Source: Deltaproteobacteria bacterium (GTDB taxonomy: Bacteria; Desulfobacterota; Desulfobulbia; Desulfobulbales; Desulfobulbaceae). Taken from it: a DNA stretch of 64,000 nt. The notes below the pieces were generated by a model that ran no database searches, had not been told where the DNA came from, and was given only the letters and a program-made list of their open reading frames with translations. The position numbers and the translations under genes are program-made. Positions 27,709 through 36,039 of the stretch are shown in pieces. Every line of letters starts with the position of its first letter. Positions within the stretch are counted from its first letter, which is position 1. The stretch is taken from contig JAJRQC010000069.1 of NCBI GenBank assembly GCA_024280455.1, positions 1-64,000 of the forward strand, read 5' to 3'.

Positions 27709-29151
27709 TCACTTCCCGTTGCAGATGAGTTCGCCCTGGCTGTTTCTGATCTCGATGATAAGGTCGGAACCGCCGTCCAGGCGGTGGGTCGCACACGACA
27801 TTCACGGATCATAGGCCCGAACCGCCATCTCTATCCGGTTGAGAATACCCTCGTCATAATGCCCGTTTTTAATAAGATCGGTTGCCGCCTGCCGGACGCT
27901 CATATTCATGGGCGCAAGATTATGGGTGGTGCCTACAATCATGTTGGCACTGGTAATACAACCGTTTTCGTCGGTGGTATATTCATGGATAAGCGTTCCC
28001 CGGGGGGCCTCAACATGACCTACTCCCCGGCCGGCACCCGGTTGAACGTTGTGTCTGATCATGTCTCCGGTAATACGATCGTCTGCCAGCAGCTCAAGGC
28101 TACGTTCACAGGTATAAACGAGTTCGATAAGCCGGGCCCAGTGATAGAGCAGGGTACCCTGGGCCGGTCGGCCGAAAAGGTCACGGAATTCTTCCAGGGC
28201 CTCCTGGGCGATCGGGGTTGAAATATGATCGCAGATATTGATTCGAGCCAGAGTATTTGTCCGGTAAATACCCCTGGGCCGGTCAAGATCCATGGAGAAG
28301 CCCTCCTGCCAGCTGTCGGCCCAGGGCATTTTGCCATAGCTCCAGTTCTCCACATGTTCTTTGATGTGCTCTTTATACTGTTCAGGTGCAAAATCGGTGA
28401 AGGAGCCGTCCGCCTTCATCAGGCGCAGGTCGCCGTCATAGAGTCGCATGGCGCCGTTTGTATCCACCGTGCCGAGAAATCCTGTTTCAATTCTGCCCAG
28501 GGTCTGCAGAATATTCTGATATTTATTCAAGACCTCGTCCCGTCCATAGGTCAGGGCAAAAACAGCAAACTCGAGCAGGGTTCGGCAGCCCTGCTGCAAC
28601 CGTTGTCGCTCTTCTTTAGTCATCGGCTTGGAAAAACCGCCACTGACCCCGGCAACAGGATGGATTGCACGGCCGGCGAATTCTTCCAGCAGTTGCTGGC
28701 CGAGTTTCCGCATCGCGGCAACTCGGTTGGCCAGTTCGGGATCGGCCCTGACAATACCCATGATCGAGCGCACCGAATAATCGGCATCAGGGCCCAGAAT
28801 AAAGTCAGGCGCGGCCAGAAAAAAGAAGTGCAGTATTTTGTCATTGATATGGGCCATGACCTGGCAGAGTTCGCGTAAGAGCGCTCCTGTCGGCGGTGGC
28901 TTGACGCCGAAACACGCATCAACAGCCTTGACCGAGGCCAGATGATGCATCCACGGACAGATGCCGCAGATCCTGGTGACGATTCTTGGAATCTCTTCTG
29001 CCGGCCGCCCGCAGATGAACTGTTCAAAGCCGCGCAGAGAGAGAATATGCAGGCGGGAGTCGGCCACGTTGCCCGCTTCATCCAGGTCGATGGAGATGCG
29101 GGCATGACCCTCTATCCTGGTCAGGGGTTCTATGGAAATGGTAGTATTCAT
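27709..29151 (-). CDS. mvhA: Selenocysteine-containing MvhA-type hydrogenase large subunit ([NiFeSe])
   Basis: 480 residues if the UGA at 27802-27804 is read as selenocysteine (residue 450). N-terminal TISIEPLTRIEGHARISI; first Ni-ligand pair in RICGICPWMHH. At the C-terminus the canonical DPCxxCxxH reads DP-UGA-MSCATH, so the nickel-ligand Cys is replaced by Sec, followed by 22 residues (RLDGGSDLII...) to a TGA at 27709-27711 that the protease would remove after the His. Start ATG overlaps the mvhG stop by ATGA. A plain reading would stop at the UGA and lose the active site. Cytoplasmic (no Tat partner). It belongs with MvhG, MvhD and HdrA in an electron-bifurcating complex by family knowledge. 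Confidence 0.93.
27769..27785 (-). promoter_or_regulatory. Possible bacterial SECIS hairpin of mvhA
   Basis: Right behind the UGA, the transcript has arms accgcc/ggcggt with a five-base tggac loop, starting about 17 bases after the UGA. Distance and shape suit a SelB-recognised SECIS within the coding region. Confidence 0.6.
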
Positions 29152-30077
29152 GAGGCCCTCTTTTTCTCTTTGAGCGGACGCAGGCGGCCATGGGCACCGG
29201 AAAACCTGAGCATGGATTTCCGGTCGATTATTGTCTTGAAGTCGATGCCCTGGCTGACAAGTCCGTTCAACATTCCAAGCATCTGGTTGTCCTGGTGGCG
29301 AACCGGGCCATAACAGCCCCGGCAGGGGACCCTGGCCCTGATGCAGGCAGGTTCGCCTTGGTGGCCGCATCCGCCGGCCGTGACCGGTCCCATGCAGAGA
29401 AATCCCTGTTCAAGCAGGCACTGCATGGAGGCGGTTGATTCATTGCTGTCAAATCGGGCATTGGCGGTAAATCTGAGCAGTTTCCGCTCAGATTTACCGG
29501 TTCTCCTGGTCGGACAGGTGTCGCAGACGCTTTTTGTCACCGGTTCTGGTGTCAGGCCATCAAGAAAATCTTCAAGTACCCTGGCAATTATGGTTGGGTC
29601 GGGCGGGCAGCCGGGAAGGAAAATATCCACATCCGTCTTTTCGTCCAGACTGTAGACCCGGTCAAGCATGGGGGGGGTATCCTGGTTCGGTACATCTACA
29701 GGCTCAGTGGTCACTGTGGAAAAAACCGTTTGCAGGGCATCTGCCATGGGCCACTCATTTATCATTGCCGGGATACCGCCGTGGGTGCCACAGGTGCCGA
29801 GTGCCACCAGGGTTGTGCAGCTTTTGCGCATGGCCTCCAGAACCTGAAGCTGATGCGTGTTGGCAACTCCACCTGAGACCAGACCGATCTCGGCCTTGGG
29901 GATCGAAATTTCAGTTTCGGAACCGGCCGGATCGGAATATTTATGATCCATGAGCAGGGGCAGGTGGACCAGCTGCAGCCGGTTGAGCAGGGGGATGAGC
30001 GCCTCCCCGATGTTGAGCAGGCTGATCTCGCAGCCGGAACAGCTGTGCAGAGATTCAGCAGCCAGACGGATATTCAT
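29148..30077 (-). CDS. mvhG: MvhG-type hydrogenase small subunit
   Basis: 309 residues without a Tat signal, so cytoplasmic. Relays electrons between the Ni-Fe(Se) site and MvhD through iron-sulfur clusters. Proximal cluster ligands: SLHSCSGCEISLLN, ALGTCGTHGG and LPGCPPDPT. Further Cys groups (VCDTCPTRRTG; CLLEQGFLCMGPVTAGGCG; CIRARVPCRGCYGP) supply two more clusters, as in MvhG/F420-reducing-type small subunits. Overlaps both mvhD (upstream) and mvhA (downstream) by four bases. Confidence 0.94.
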   Translation of the reverse strand: MNIRLAAESLHSCSGCEISLLNIGEALIPLLNRLQLVHLPLLMDHKYSDPAGSETEISIPKAEIGLVSGGVANTHQLQVLEAMRKSCTTLVALGTCGTHGGIPAMINEWPMADALQTVFSTVTTEPVDVPNQDTPPMLDRVYSLDEKTDVDIFLPGCPPDPTIIARVLEDFLDGLTPEPVTKSVCDTCPTRRTGKSERKLLRFTANARFDSNESTASMQCLLEQGFLCMGPVTAGGCGHQGEPACIRARVPCRGCYGPVRHQDNQMLGMLNGLVSQGIDFKTIIDRKSMLRFSGAHGRLRPLKEKKRAS

Positions 30078-30508
30078 GGAGTGTCACCGTTATCCTGATT
30101 ACTGTTTGGGTTCGGCCCGAGTTCCAGGACTCTTTTGTGCATGGTGCCGACGGTGCGGGCAAACTGTTCCGATTCACTCGACGAGAGCCGGGTAATGAGA
30201 AACCGGTCATTCTCAAAGCCAAAATCTTCAAGCAGTTCGTCGATGAGTTCCGCCCGGGCCATGGCCTTTTCATTGCCGTCGATATAATGGCATTCGCCGA
30301 GCTGGCAGCCGATAATCATCACCCCGTCCGCTCCTTTGTTCAAGGCATGGAGAACCATTTCCGGATGAACCATGCCCGAACACATGACCCGGATGATCCG
30401 CAGGCTGTCCGGATACTGGATACGCTGGATACCGGCAAGATCCGCTGCCGCATAACCACACCAGTTACAGCAGAAGGCGATTATTTTTGGTTTATGTTCA
30501 GGTCGCAT
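30074..30508 (-). CDS. mvhD: MvhD-type electron-transfer subunit
   Basis: 144 residues. Small [2Fe-2S] protein that connects the hydrogenase to HdrA. Cys motifs: IIAFCCNWCGYAAADLAG, VMCSGMVHPEMV and IIGCQLGECHY. In some methanogen homologues one of these positions is selenocysteine; here all are ordinary Cys codons. Twelve bases after hdrA and overlapping mvhG by four. Confidence 0.95.
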   Translation of the reverse strand: MRPEHKPKIIAFCCNWCGYAAADLAGIQRIQYPDSLRIIRVMCSGMVHPEMVLHALNKGADGVMIIGCQLGECHYIDGNEKAMARAELIDELLEDFGFENDRFLITRLSSSESEQFARTVGTMHKRVLELGPNPNSNQDNGDTP

Positions 30509-30520
30509 GAGCTTTGTTTT

Positions 30521-33500
30521 CTAATTAAGGGCTGCCTCGATTTTGGCTGTCAGCTGTTCGTAGGTGAAATCGACTACGTTTATGGCCCGTTTGGGACAGG
30601 TTCCCTGGCAGATACCGCAGCCTGTACAGCGCATGGTGTCCACGGCGACAAGCTTATGCTGCTCCCCGTCGGCGTCAATCGTTTCAAGAGGTGTGATGGC
30701 CTGGTACGGACAGACATCGATACACAGGGCGCAGCCGTCACAGTGTTTGTCGTCGACCACGGCCTTGACCGCATCAAGGCAGATCTCCTTTTGCGAGAGC
30801 AGGGTAGCGGCCCGGGCGGAGGCGGCCAGGGCCTGCGAGATCGATTCTTCTATGGGCTTTGGTGCATGGGCGAGTCCGGCAACAAACAGACCGTCGGTGG
30901 GCAGGTCGACCGGCCGTAGTTTTGGGTGCGCTTCCTGAAAAAAACCATCCTCGTCAATGTTGACCCTAAAGAGTGAAGCCAGCCTGCCGGCATCTGGGTT
31001 AGGCAGGATGCCCGAGGCCAGAATGATCATGTCGGCCATGATGTGCAGAGGCCTGTGCAGGATATGATCCCAGACCTCCACCGTGATCTGCTCGTCATGG
31101 GACTTGACTTTGGGCTTGCCGAACTGTTCATAGTTAATAAAAATCACTCCGAGCTCAAGAGCTCTGTTGTACAGGCTCTCGCGCAGGCCATAGGTCCGCA
31201 TTTCGCGGAAAAGGATATACACCTGTCGGTTTGGATCCTCTTTTTTAAGTTCAATGGCGCTCTGTACGGAATGGGTGCAGCAGACCCGGGAGCAGTAGTT
31301 ATGTGTTTCATCCCGTGAACCGACACACTGGATAAAGACAAAGGACGATCCCCGGCTGACCCGGATATCATTATAAATATGGAGGGCATCGAATTCCACC
31401 GCCGCCACCACGCCGGGAATCTTTCCGTACCCGTATTCGTCCGGCAGTGAACGCTTGCCGCCCACGGCTATGATTCCTGCTCCATGAGTGATAATCCGCC
31501 GGTGTTCTTTGTGGTCACGGATGGTTGTATGGAAGTTGCCCGCATGACCTCCGGCATCAAGAACGGTCGCGCAAAAGTGCACCGTGATCCCGGGATGGTC
31601 AAGTACCTGTGCCTGTAACTTTTTAATATAGGGCGGTACATGCTCACCATTCCAGGTCCGGTGGAGGTTGAGGCCGTTGCCGCCCAGGCGGTCGGTTTTT
31701 TCAACCAGATCGACGGGGAATCCCTGGTCGGCAAGATTGATGGCGGCCGTCATCCCCGTGACGCCGCCGCCTACCACAAGGGCTGTCTGTTTGACCGCAG
31801 CAGTGTTTGCCGTCACCGGTCGCTTAAGCATAACGGCGGCCACAGCCATTTTGATAAGATCCACGGCCTTGTCCGTTGCCGCGTCGGGGTCAAGGGCATG
31901 GACCCAGGAATCATGGTTTCTGATGTTTGCCATTTCCAGCAGATATTCGTTCAGTCCGGCTTCACGGATGGTTCGTCGAAACAGCGCTTCATGTGTTTTT
32001 GGTGAACAGGCGGCAATAACGATTCGATTCAGGCCCAGTGAACGGACAAGATCAATGATCAGCTCTCTGGTATCCTGAGAGCAACCGAAGAGAACCTCTT
32101 CCACGTGGCTGACCGATTTCAGGACGCTGATTTGTTTACGAACGGTTTCAAGGTTTATGGTTTCGCTGATATTGTTGCCGCAGTGGCAGAGGAAAACGCC
32201 TGTTTTTACGGCGGCGGCCGGGGGCTGTGCCGGGGGGAGACGGAGTTTCCTGGTCTTTGTATCTCGCCTGGACATGAGCAGGCTTGCAGCCGCAGCTGCG
32301 GCTGCCGACCCCTGCTCTATGGATAGAGAGATATTTTTTGGTCCGGAAAAGGCTCCGCAGATATAGATGCCTTTTTTCGAGGAGAGCACGGGCTGGAACG
32401 AGGAGGTGGAGGCAAAATGCTCGGGTCCGAGGTGGATGCCGGCAAGGCTGGCAAGTTGTATTGTCGGTTCCTGGATTTCAAGACCAACGGAAAGCACGAT
32501 AAGGTCAAAGGTCTCCTCAAGCTGCCTGCCCTGTTCATTGATGGTTCGTACTCTGAGGGCACCGTCCTTGCCTGCCGGTTCAATGCCGTGGGGCCGACAG
32601 CGGGTGAAGCGTATTTGTTTATCAGAGGCCCGTTGAAAATAACGGTCAAAGCCCTTGCCGTGGGTTCTCATGTCCGAATAAAAAACAGTGACCTCCAGTT
32701 CACAGTCGTTGTCCCTGGCAATCATAGCCTCCTTGATGGCTGTCATGCAGCAGACCGAGGAGCAGTACCCGTGTCCACAGGGATGTGGATCCCGGCTGCC
32801 GATGCACTGGATGAAAGCCAGCTGTTTTACCGGCCGGTTATCGGATGGCCTCAGCAGCCTGCCACTGGTCGGGCCGCAGGAGGAGAGCAACCGTTCCATC
32901 TCGGGGGAGGTTATCACGTTATCCAGAACCCCGTACCCCCAGCTCCCTTTCCCCTGCGGGTTGTAGGGAGAAAAGCCGGGTGCCATGATAATGGCGCCGA
33001 CCCGAATTGTATTCTCTTGCGCCGACATCAAGAAGTCGACCGCGTCTGCCGGGCAGGCATCACTGCACCTGCTGCAGTGGCCGGTCCCATTGAGGTGGAG
33101 GCAGAGGTCGGAGTCGATGCAATAGGTGAGCGGCACAGCCTGGGCATAGGCAATATGAATGGCCCTGCGGTCGGACAGCCGTCTGTTATGTTCATCAGGC
33201 GTTGCCACCGGGCAGGCACTGGAACATTTACCGCAGGCAATGCAGCGGTCATCGTGGACATACCTGGGCAATCGGTTGATCCGAACCGTGAAGTTTCCCT
33301 CGGAGCCTGAAATGTCAGTGACTTCGGAAAGCGTCAGGAGGTTGATGTTTAAGTGCCGACCGCACTCGACCAGTTTGGGTGCAACCGTTCACATCGAGCA
33401 GTCATTGGCAGGATAGGTCCGGGCCAGCCAGGCCATGGAGCCGCCGATAGCACTGTTTTTTTCCAGCAGATGAACAAAAAAGCCGGACTCGGCCAGGTCA

Positions 33501-33577
33501 AGGGCCGCTTGAATTCCGGCAATACCTCCACCGATAACCAGCACGGAGCCTGTTTTTTTTCTTTTGCCTGTGGTCAT
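30521..33577 (-). CDS. hdrA: Selenocysteine-containing double-module HdrA
   Basis: 1018 residues if the UGA at 33389-33391 is Sec (residue 63). Module 1: FAD fingerprint SVLVIGGGIAGIQAALDLAE (about 11-30), the Sec motif NDCSM-U-TVAPKLVECG, then ferredoxin-type Cys sets (CIACGKCSSACP; CSRCSDACP) and CGHGYCSSVCCM. Module 2 (from about 350): HdrA N-terminal domain (GVFLCHCGNNISETI, VIAACSPKTHE), a second FAD fold (LVVGGGVTGMTAAINLADQG), CVGSRDETHNYCSRVCC, and two C-terminal [4Fe-4S] motifs (CDGCALCIDVCP, CTGCGICQGTCP). HdrA holds the bifurcating flavin; longer than the usual 650 residues because FAD modules are duplicated. Without Sec decoding only a 62-residue stub would be made. First gene after a 134-base repeat. 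Confidence 0.93.
33360..33378 (-). promoter_or_regulatory. Possible bacterial SECIS hairpin of hdrA
   Basis: From 11 bases after the UGA: cc aa act-ggtcg-agt gc gg, a short stem with a GGUC-type apical loop as in E. coli fdhF SECIS. The stem is short, so the call rests partly on position. Confidence 0.5.
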
Positions 33578-33602
33578 CGTTTCCCTTTTATTTTTCTTTT
33601 AT

Positions 33603-33735
33603 GATGAGATCGTAAAAAGTCGGAATGAGCATTTTTCCGTCATCCCAGCGCAGGCTGGGATCCAGTAATTCCGATACGTTACACTTGTTTTCCTTTGCCG
33701 AGGTGATGACTACGACGACTTTTTACGAGTTCATC
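33603..33735. repeat. Element with gatgarmtcgtaaaaagtcg inverted ends
   Basis: Ends gatgagatcgtaaaaagtcg (33603-33622) and its near-perfect inverse (33716-33735), with an inner hairpin atcccagcgcaggctgggat. It occupies the spacer between the HdrBC-like gene and hdrA, inside the operon; ends of this kind are widespread in Desulfobacterota genomes as far as I recall. Confidence 0.75.
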
Positions 33736-33755
33736 TTTTATGAGCAGTCTTCTGT

Positions 33756-34994
33756 TCAGGGCTGCTTTTCTGCCGGTAGCAGTGCCTCACTGACCAGCTG
33801 CCAGGGAAATCTGACCTTGATGTCCAGCTCGAACTCACGGTTGAGGACGGCCTGCAGCTGGTCCCGGCAGGTGGGGCAGGATGTGACCACAACCCGGGCT
33901 CCGGTTTCCCGGATTTGCCGGGCCTTTATCCTGCCGTGAAAGATACGCTCTGCCTCAAAGGGCGTGGCCATCGTTCCGCCGCCGGCACCGCAGCAGTAGC
34001 TGTCCCGCCTGTTAGGCGTCATCTCGATAAAGTTGGGGCAGCAGGTTCTGGTTATTTTTCGGGCCTGTTCAGCGGAATTCCCGGCCGGGGTTACCCAGTC
34101 GTTGCGGCTGTAATGGCAGGGGTCATGGTAGGTGGTACGTTCGTAACAGAGCCCCTTGTTTATACGGATACGTTTTGTGTCGATATATTCGGTCAACAGG
34201 TCGAGCGCGGTGTAAATGGTGTACTGTTTCAGGGCCTCGGGGAACCATCTCTGCAATCCGGTAATGGTGGCATGGGCGGCATGACCGCATTCCGGCAGGA
34301 GCAGGGCCTGACAGCTCAAGCGCTCCAGATTGTCGACAATTCGTCCAACCATGGTTCTGGCGGCATCGTCATCGCCGGAAAAAAAACCCCAGTTGACTGC
34401 TTCCCAGTTATCAGCCGGGATGGTCCAGGATTCACCGGCGGCATAAAAAATACGCCACCACCACTGCAGATTTTCGGGCTCAACAAAAGGTATTTTTGAG
34501 TTTACCGTAATCAGGAGCCTGGATCCCCGTACATCGATTGGAACGGAAGAGTCGGGTCCGGTGCATTTCTTTGTTTCCTCCTGGAGCTCGTGCAGTACCT
34601 GCAGGAAATCATCCTTGGGAATGCCGATGTTGTTGCCCTGTTCCAGGCAGGTGGTCCCCCCAAGCTGGATTGAGCCTGGAACAAGGGCCCTCTTTCGGGT
34701 CGAGCGCAGGGTACGGATGAGCTCAACGATCTCGACTCCGACCGGGCATGCCTGCTCGCAACGGCCACACAGGGTGCACTTCCAGGGCCAGTCCAGGGAG
34801 AGGAGTTCCTTCTCCATTTTAAGGGTGGCCATGCGTATCAGTTTCCGGGGGTCCATGGAGTCAATTCCACTGATAGGGCAGGCACCGGCACAGGAACCGC
34901 AGCCCATACAGATGTCGGCAAGGGCAGGGTTTGTATACAGGGGGTGACTTGAGGTCTGCAGTGTGAAGGCGGGGGGAGAGGATCCGGCGGTCAT
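33756..34994 (-). CDS. HdrC-HdrB-like fused iron-sulfur oxidoreductase
   Basis: 412 residues. N-terminal third holds two [4Fe-4S] motifs (CMGCGSCAGACP, about 29-40; CTLCGRCEQACP, about 73-84), matching HdrC. The rest holds two CCG-type domains: PECGHAAHATITGL with HDPCHYSR, then CCPNF, SYCCGAGGGTMA and TSCPTCRDQL, matching HdrB/HdrD. CCG domains bind a non-cubane cluster that reduces disulfides. With HdrA it would complete the Hdr half of the complex; the physiological acceptor (for example a DsrC-type trisulfide or a small disulfide) is not shown by the sequence. Overlaps the HTH gene upstream by four bases. Confidence 0.88.
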   Translation of the reverse strand: MTAGSSPPAFTLQTSSHPLYTNPALADICMGCGSCAGACPISGIDSMDPRKLIRMATLKMEKELLSLDWPWKCTLCGRCEQACPVGVEIVELIRTLRSTRKRALVPGSIQLGGTTCLEQGNNIGIPKDDFLQVLHELQEETKKCTGPDSSVPIDVRGSRLLITVNSKIPFVEPENLQWWWRIFYAAGESWTIPADNWEAVNWGFFSGDDDAARTMVGRIVDNLERLSCQALLLPECGHAAHATITGLQRWFPEALKQYTIYTALDLLTEYIDTKRIRINKGLCYERTTYHDPCHYSRNDWVTPAGNSAEQARKITRTCCPNFIEMTPNRRDSYCCGAGGGTMATPFEAERIFHGRIKARQIRETGARVVVTSCPTCRDQLQAVLNREFELDIKVRFPWQLVSEALLPAEKQP

Positions 34995-35212
34995 GGCCCG
35001 GAGTGCCTCCAGGTCCGGCTCAGGGGACGTGTGTTCAAGTGGCTTGCGGCCAAATTTTTCGCATAGCCTGGTATAGTCGGCCTTTTTACCCGGTAGCGGC
35101 GGCCGGCGGTCTTTTGGGCCGGCAGGATACCGGAGTTTATCCAGTTGCGGATCGTATTCCTGTGCACGTTGAACTCGCCGGCAAGTTCGGTGACCCGGAA
35201 CTCGTAACTCAT
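34991..35212 (-). CDS. Small excisionase/MerR-like helix-turn-helix protein
   Basis: 73 residues from the ATG at 35212. The N-terminal half is a winged HTH of the excisionase/MerR type (VTELAGEFNVHRNTIRNWIN, then SGILPAQKTAGRRYRVKR). The tail is basic and Pro-rich. It overlaps the HdrBC-like gene (ATGA), so it is translated with the mvh-hdr operon and could regulate it; that role is inference. A reading frame extends upstream but crosses the protease remnant. Confidence 0.75.
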   Translation of the reverse strand: MSYEFRVTELAGEFNVHRNTIRNWINSGILPAQKTAGRRYRVKRPTIPGYAKNLAASHLNTRPLSRTWRHSGP

Positions 35213-35219
35213 GACCACC

Positions 35220-35381
35220 TCATGTTTTTTTTCTGCAGGGCAGGGACCATGCGGCAAATGGAACGGCATGCCGGTGGAATTGCTGCTGCAACAGGAGCGG
35301 AGAGGCCGGGCCGAACCCGTCGTCACCCAGTAGTATGTTGCCGCAACCAAAAATGACGGTATAGGTGTCTCTACAGTTCAT
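35220..35381 (-). pseudogene. Truncated hydrogenase maturation protease
   Basis: 53 codons from ATG 35381 to TGA 35220-35222. The first 25 residues match the N-terminus of nickel-hydrogenase proteases (TVIFGCGNILLGDDGFGPA, compare GIGNLLMGDEGFGVHVI in the intact protease at 14352-14837). After that the sequence loses all resemblance and ends at a stop; the conserved DAG and His motifs are absent. It is probably the broken remnant of the protease that once matured MvhA. No continuation was found in the other frames. Confidence 0.65.
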
Positions 35382-35641
35382 GATTTGTCTGGAGCAGCTC
35401 CCGAGTGCTGTGCCTGCTGTGCAAGATCAGCCGGCCTCGGTGAATAAGGCGGCTGTAGAAAGAGCACATGTCTTGCAGGGTAAGGTGGCCCAGGTGGGCT
35501 GGAACGAACCTTTACTGTCTATTGAAGCGGTCTGCGGTTTTTTTGCAAGGGAAAAGTAGTTGCGCAAAGGGGAAAGATTGACTTTTTGTGCCATGCTGCA
35601 CAGTACGCACAGCTGTAAAAGCGGGTGCAGTGAGGGAGCGT

Positions 35642-35800
35642 TTAGTCGTCCTGCTCTCGAATTTTGGAGCAGAAGTCTGAAAAAAGTTTGGCTGTTTCAA
35701 CCGGGTCTTTTGCCTTGTACAGCATCAGGGTCCGTAGAAGTTCATAAATGGCCTGTTGTCGCGCCGCCGGTCGAAAGTTGTCCTGCCCGCTTACTGTCAA
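35642..35800 (-). CDS. Possible 52-residue protein coupled to moaD
   Basis: TTG start overlapping the moaD stop (TTGA). Residues include PAARQQAIYELLRTLMLYKA and KLFSDFCSKIREQDD, a plausible helical polypeptide with sensible composition. I do not recognise it. Coupled start and position suggest a real small gene of the aor-moaD operon, but the non-ATG start and length leave doubt. The 35382-35641 stretch holds only a hairpin near 35430-35457. Confidence 0.45.
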   Translation of the reverse strand: MTVSGQDNFRPAARQQAIYELLRTLMLYKAKDPVETAKLFSDFCSKIREQDD

Positions 35801-36039
35801 CCGCCTCCGATGATGGGGAAGATGGCCAGCTGGTCACCCTGGACCGGTATCTGGTCCAGGGTGCATTGGCGGGAGTTGATCATGGTTACGCCGACCTCTT
35901 CCGGGTTAATGCCCTGGAAAAGAATAATGTCGCGCACCGTAGTGTTGGCGGGGAACTGTTGTTCCTGCTTTTTGAAACGGTTGTCCCGGAAAAAGGCAAA
36001 CAGCTTGACCGTAATCGATATCCGGTCTTCAGCAGCCAT
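35797..36039 (-). CDS. MoaD/ThiS-family sulfur carrier
   Basis: 80 residues with the ubiquitin-like fold pattern (ISITVKLFAFFRDNRF at the start) and the C-terminal Gly-Gly tail (FPIIGGG) that is thiocarboxylated for dithiolene formation in pyranopterin cofactor synthesis. Its ATG overlaps the aor stop by one base (TAATG). A dedicated MoaD next to a tungsten-type enzyme suggests supply of the tungstopterin sulfur. Confidence 0.88.
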   Translation of the reverse strand: MAAEDRISITVKLFAFFRDNRFKKQEQQFPANTTVRDIILFQGINPEEVGVTMINSRQCTLDQIPVQGDQLAIFPIIGGG

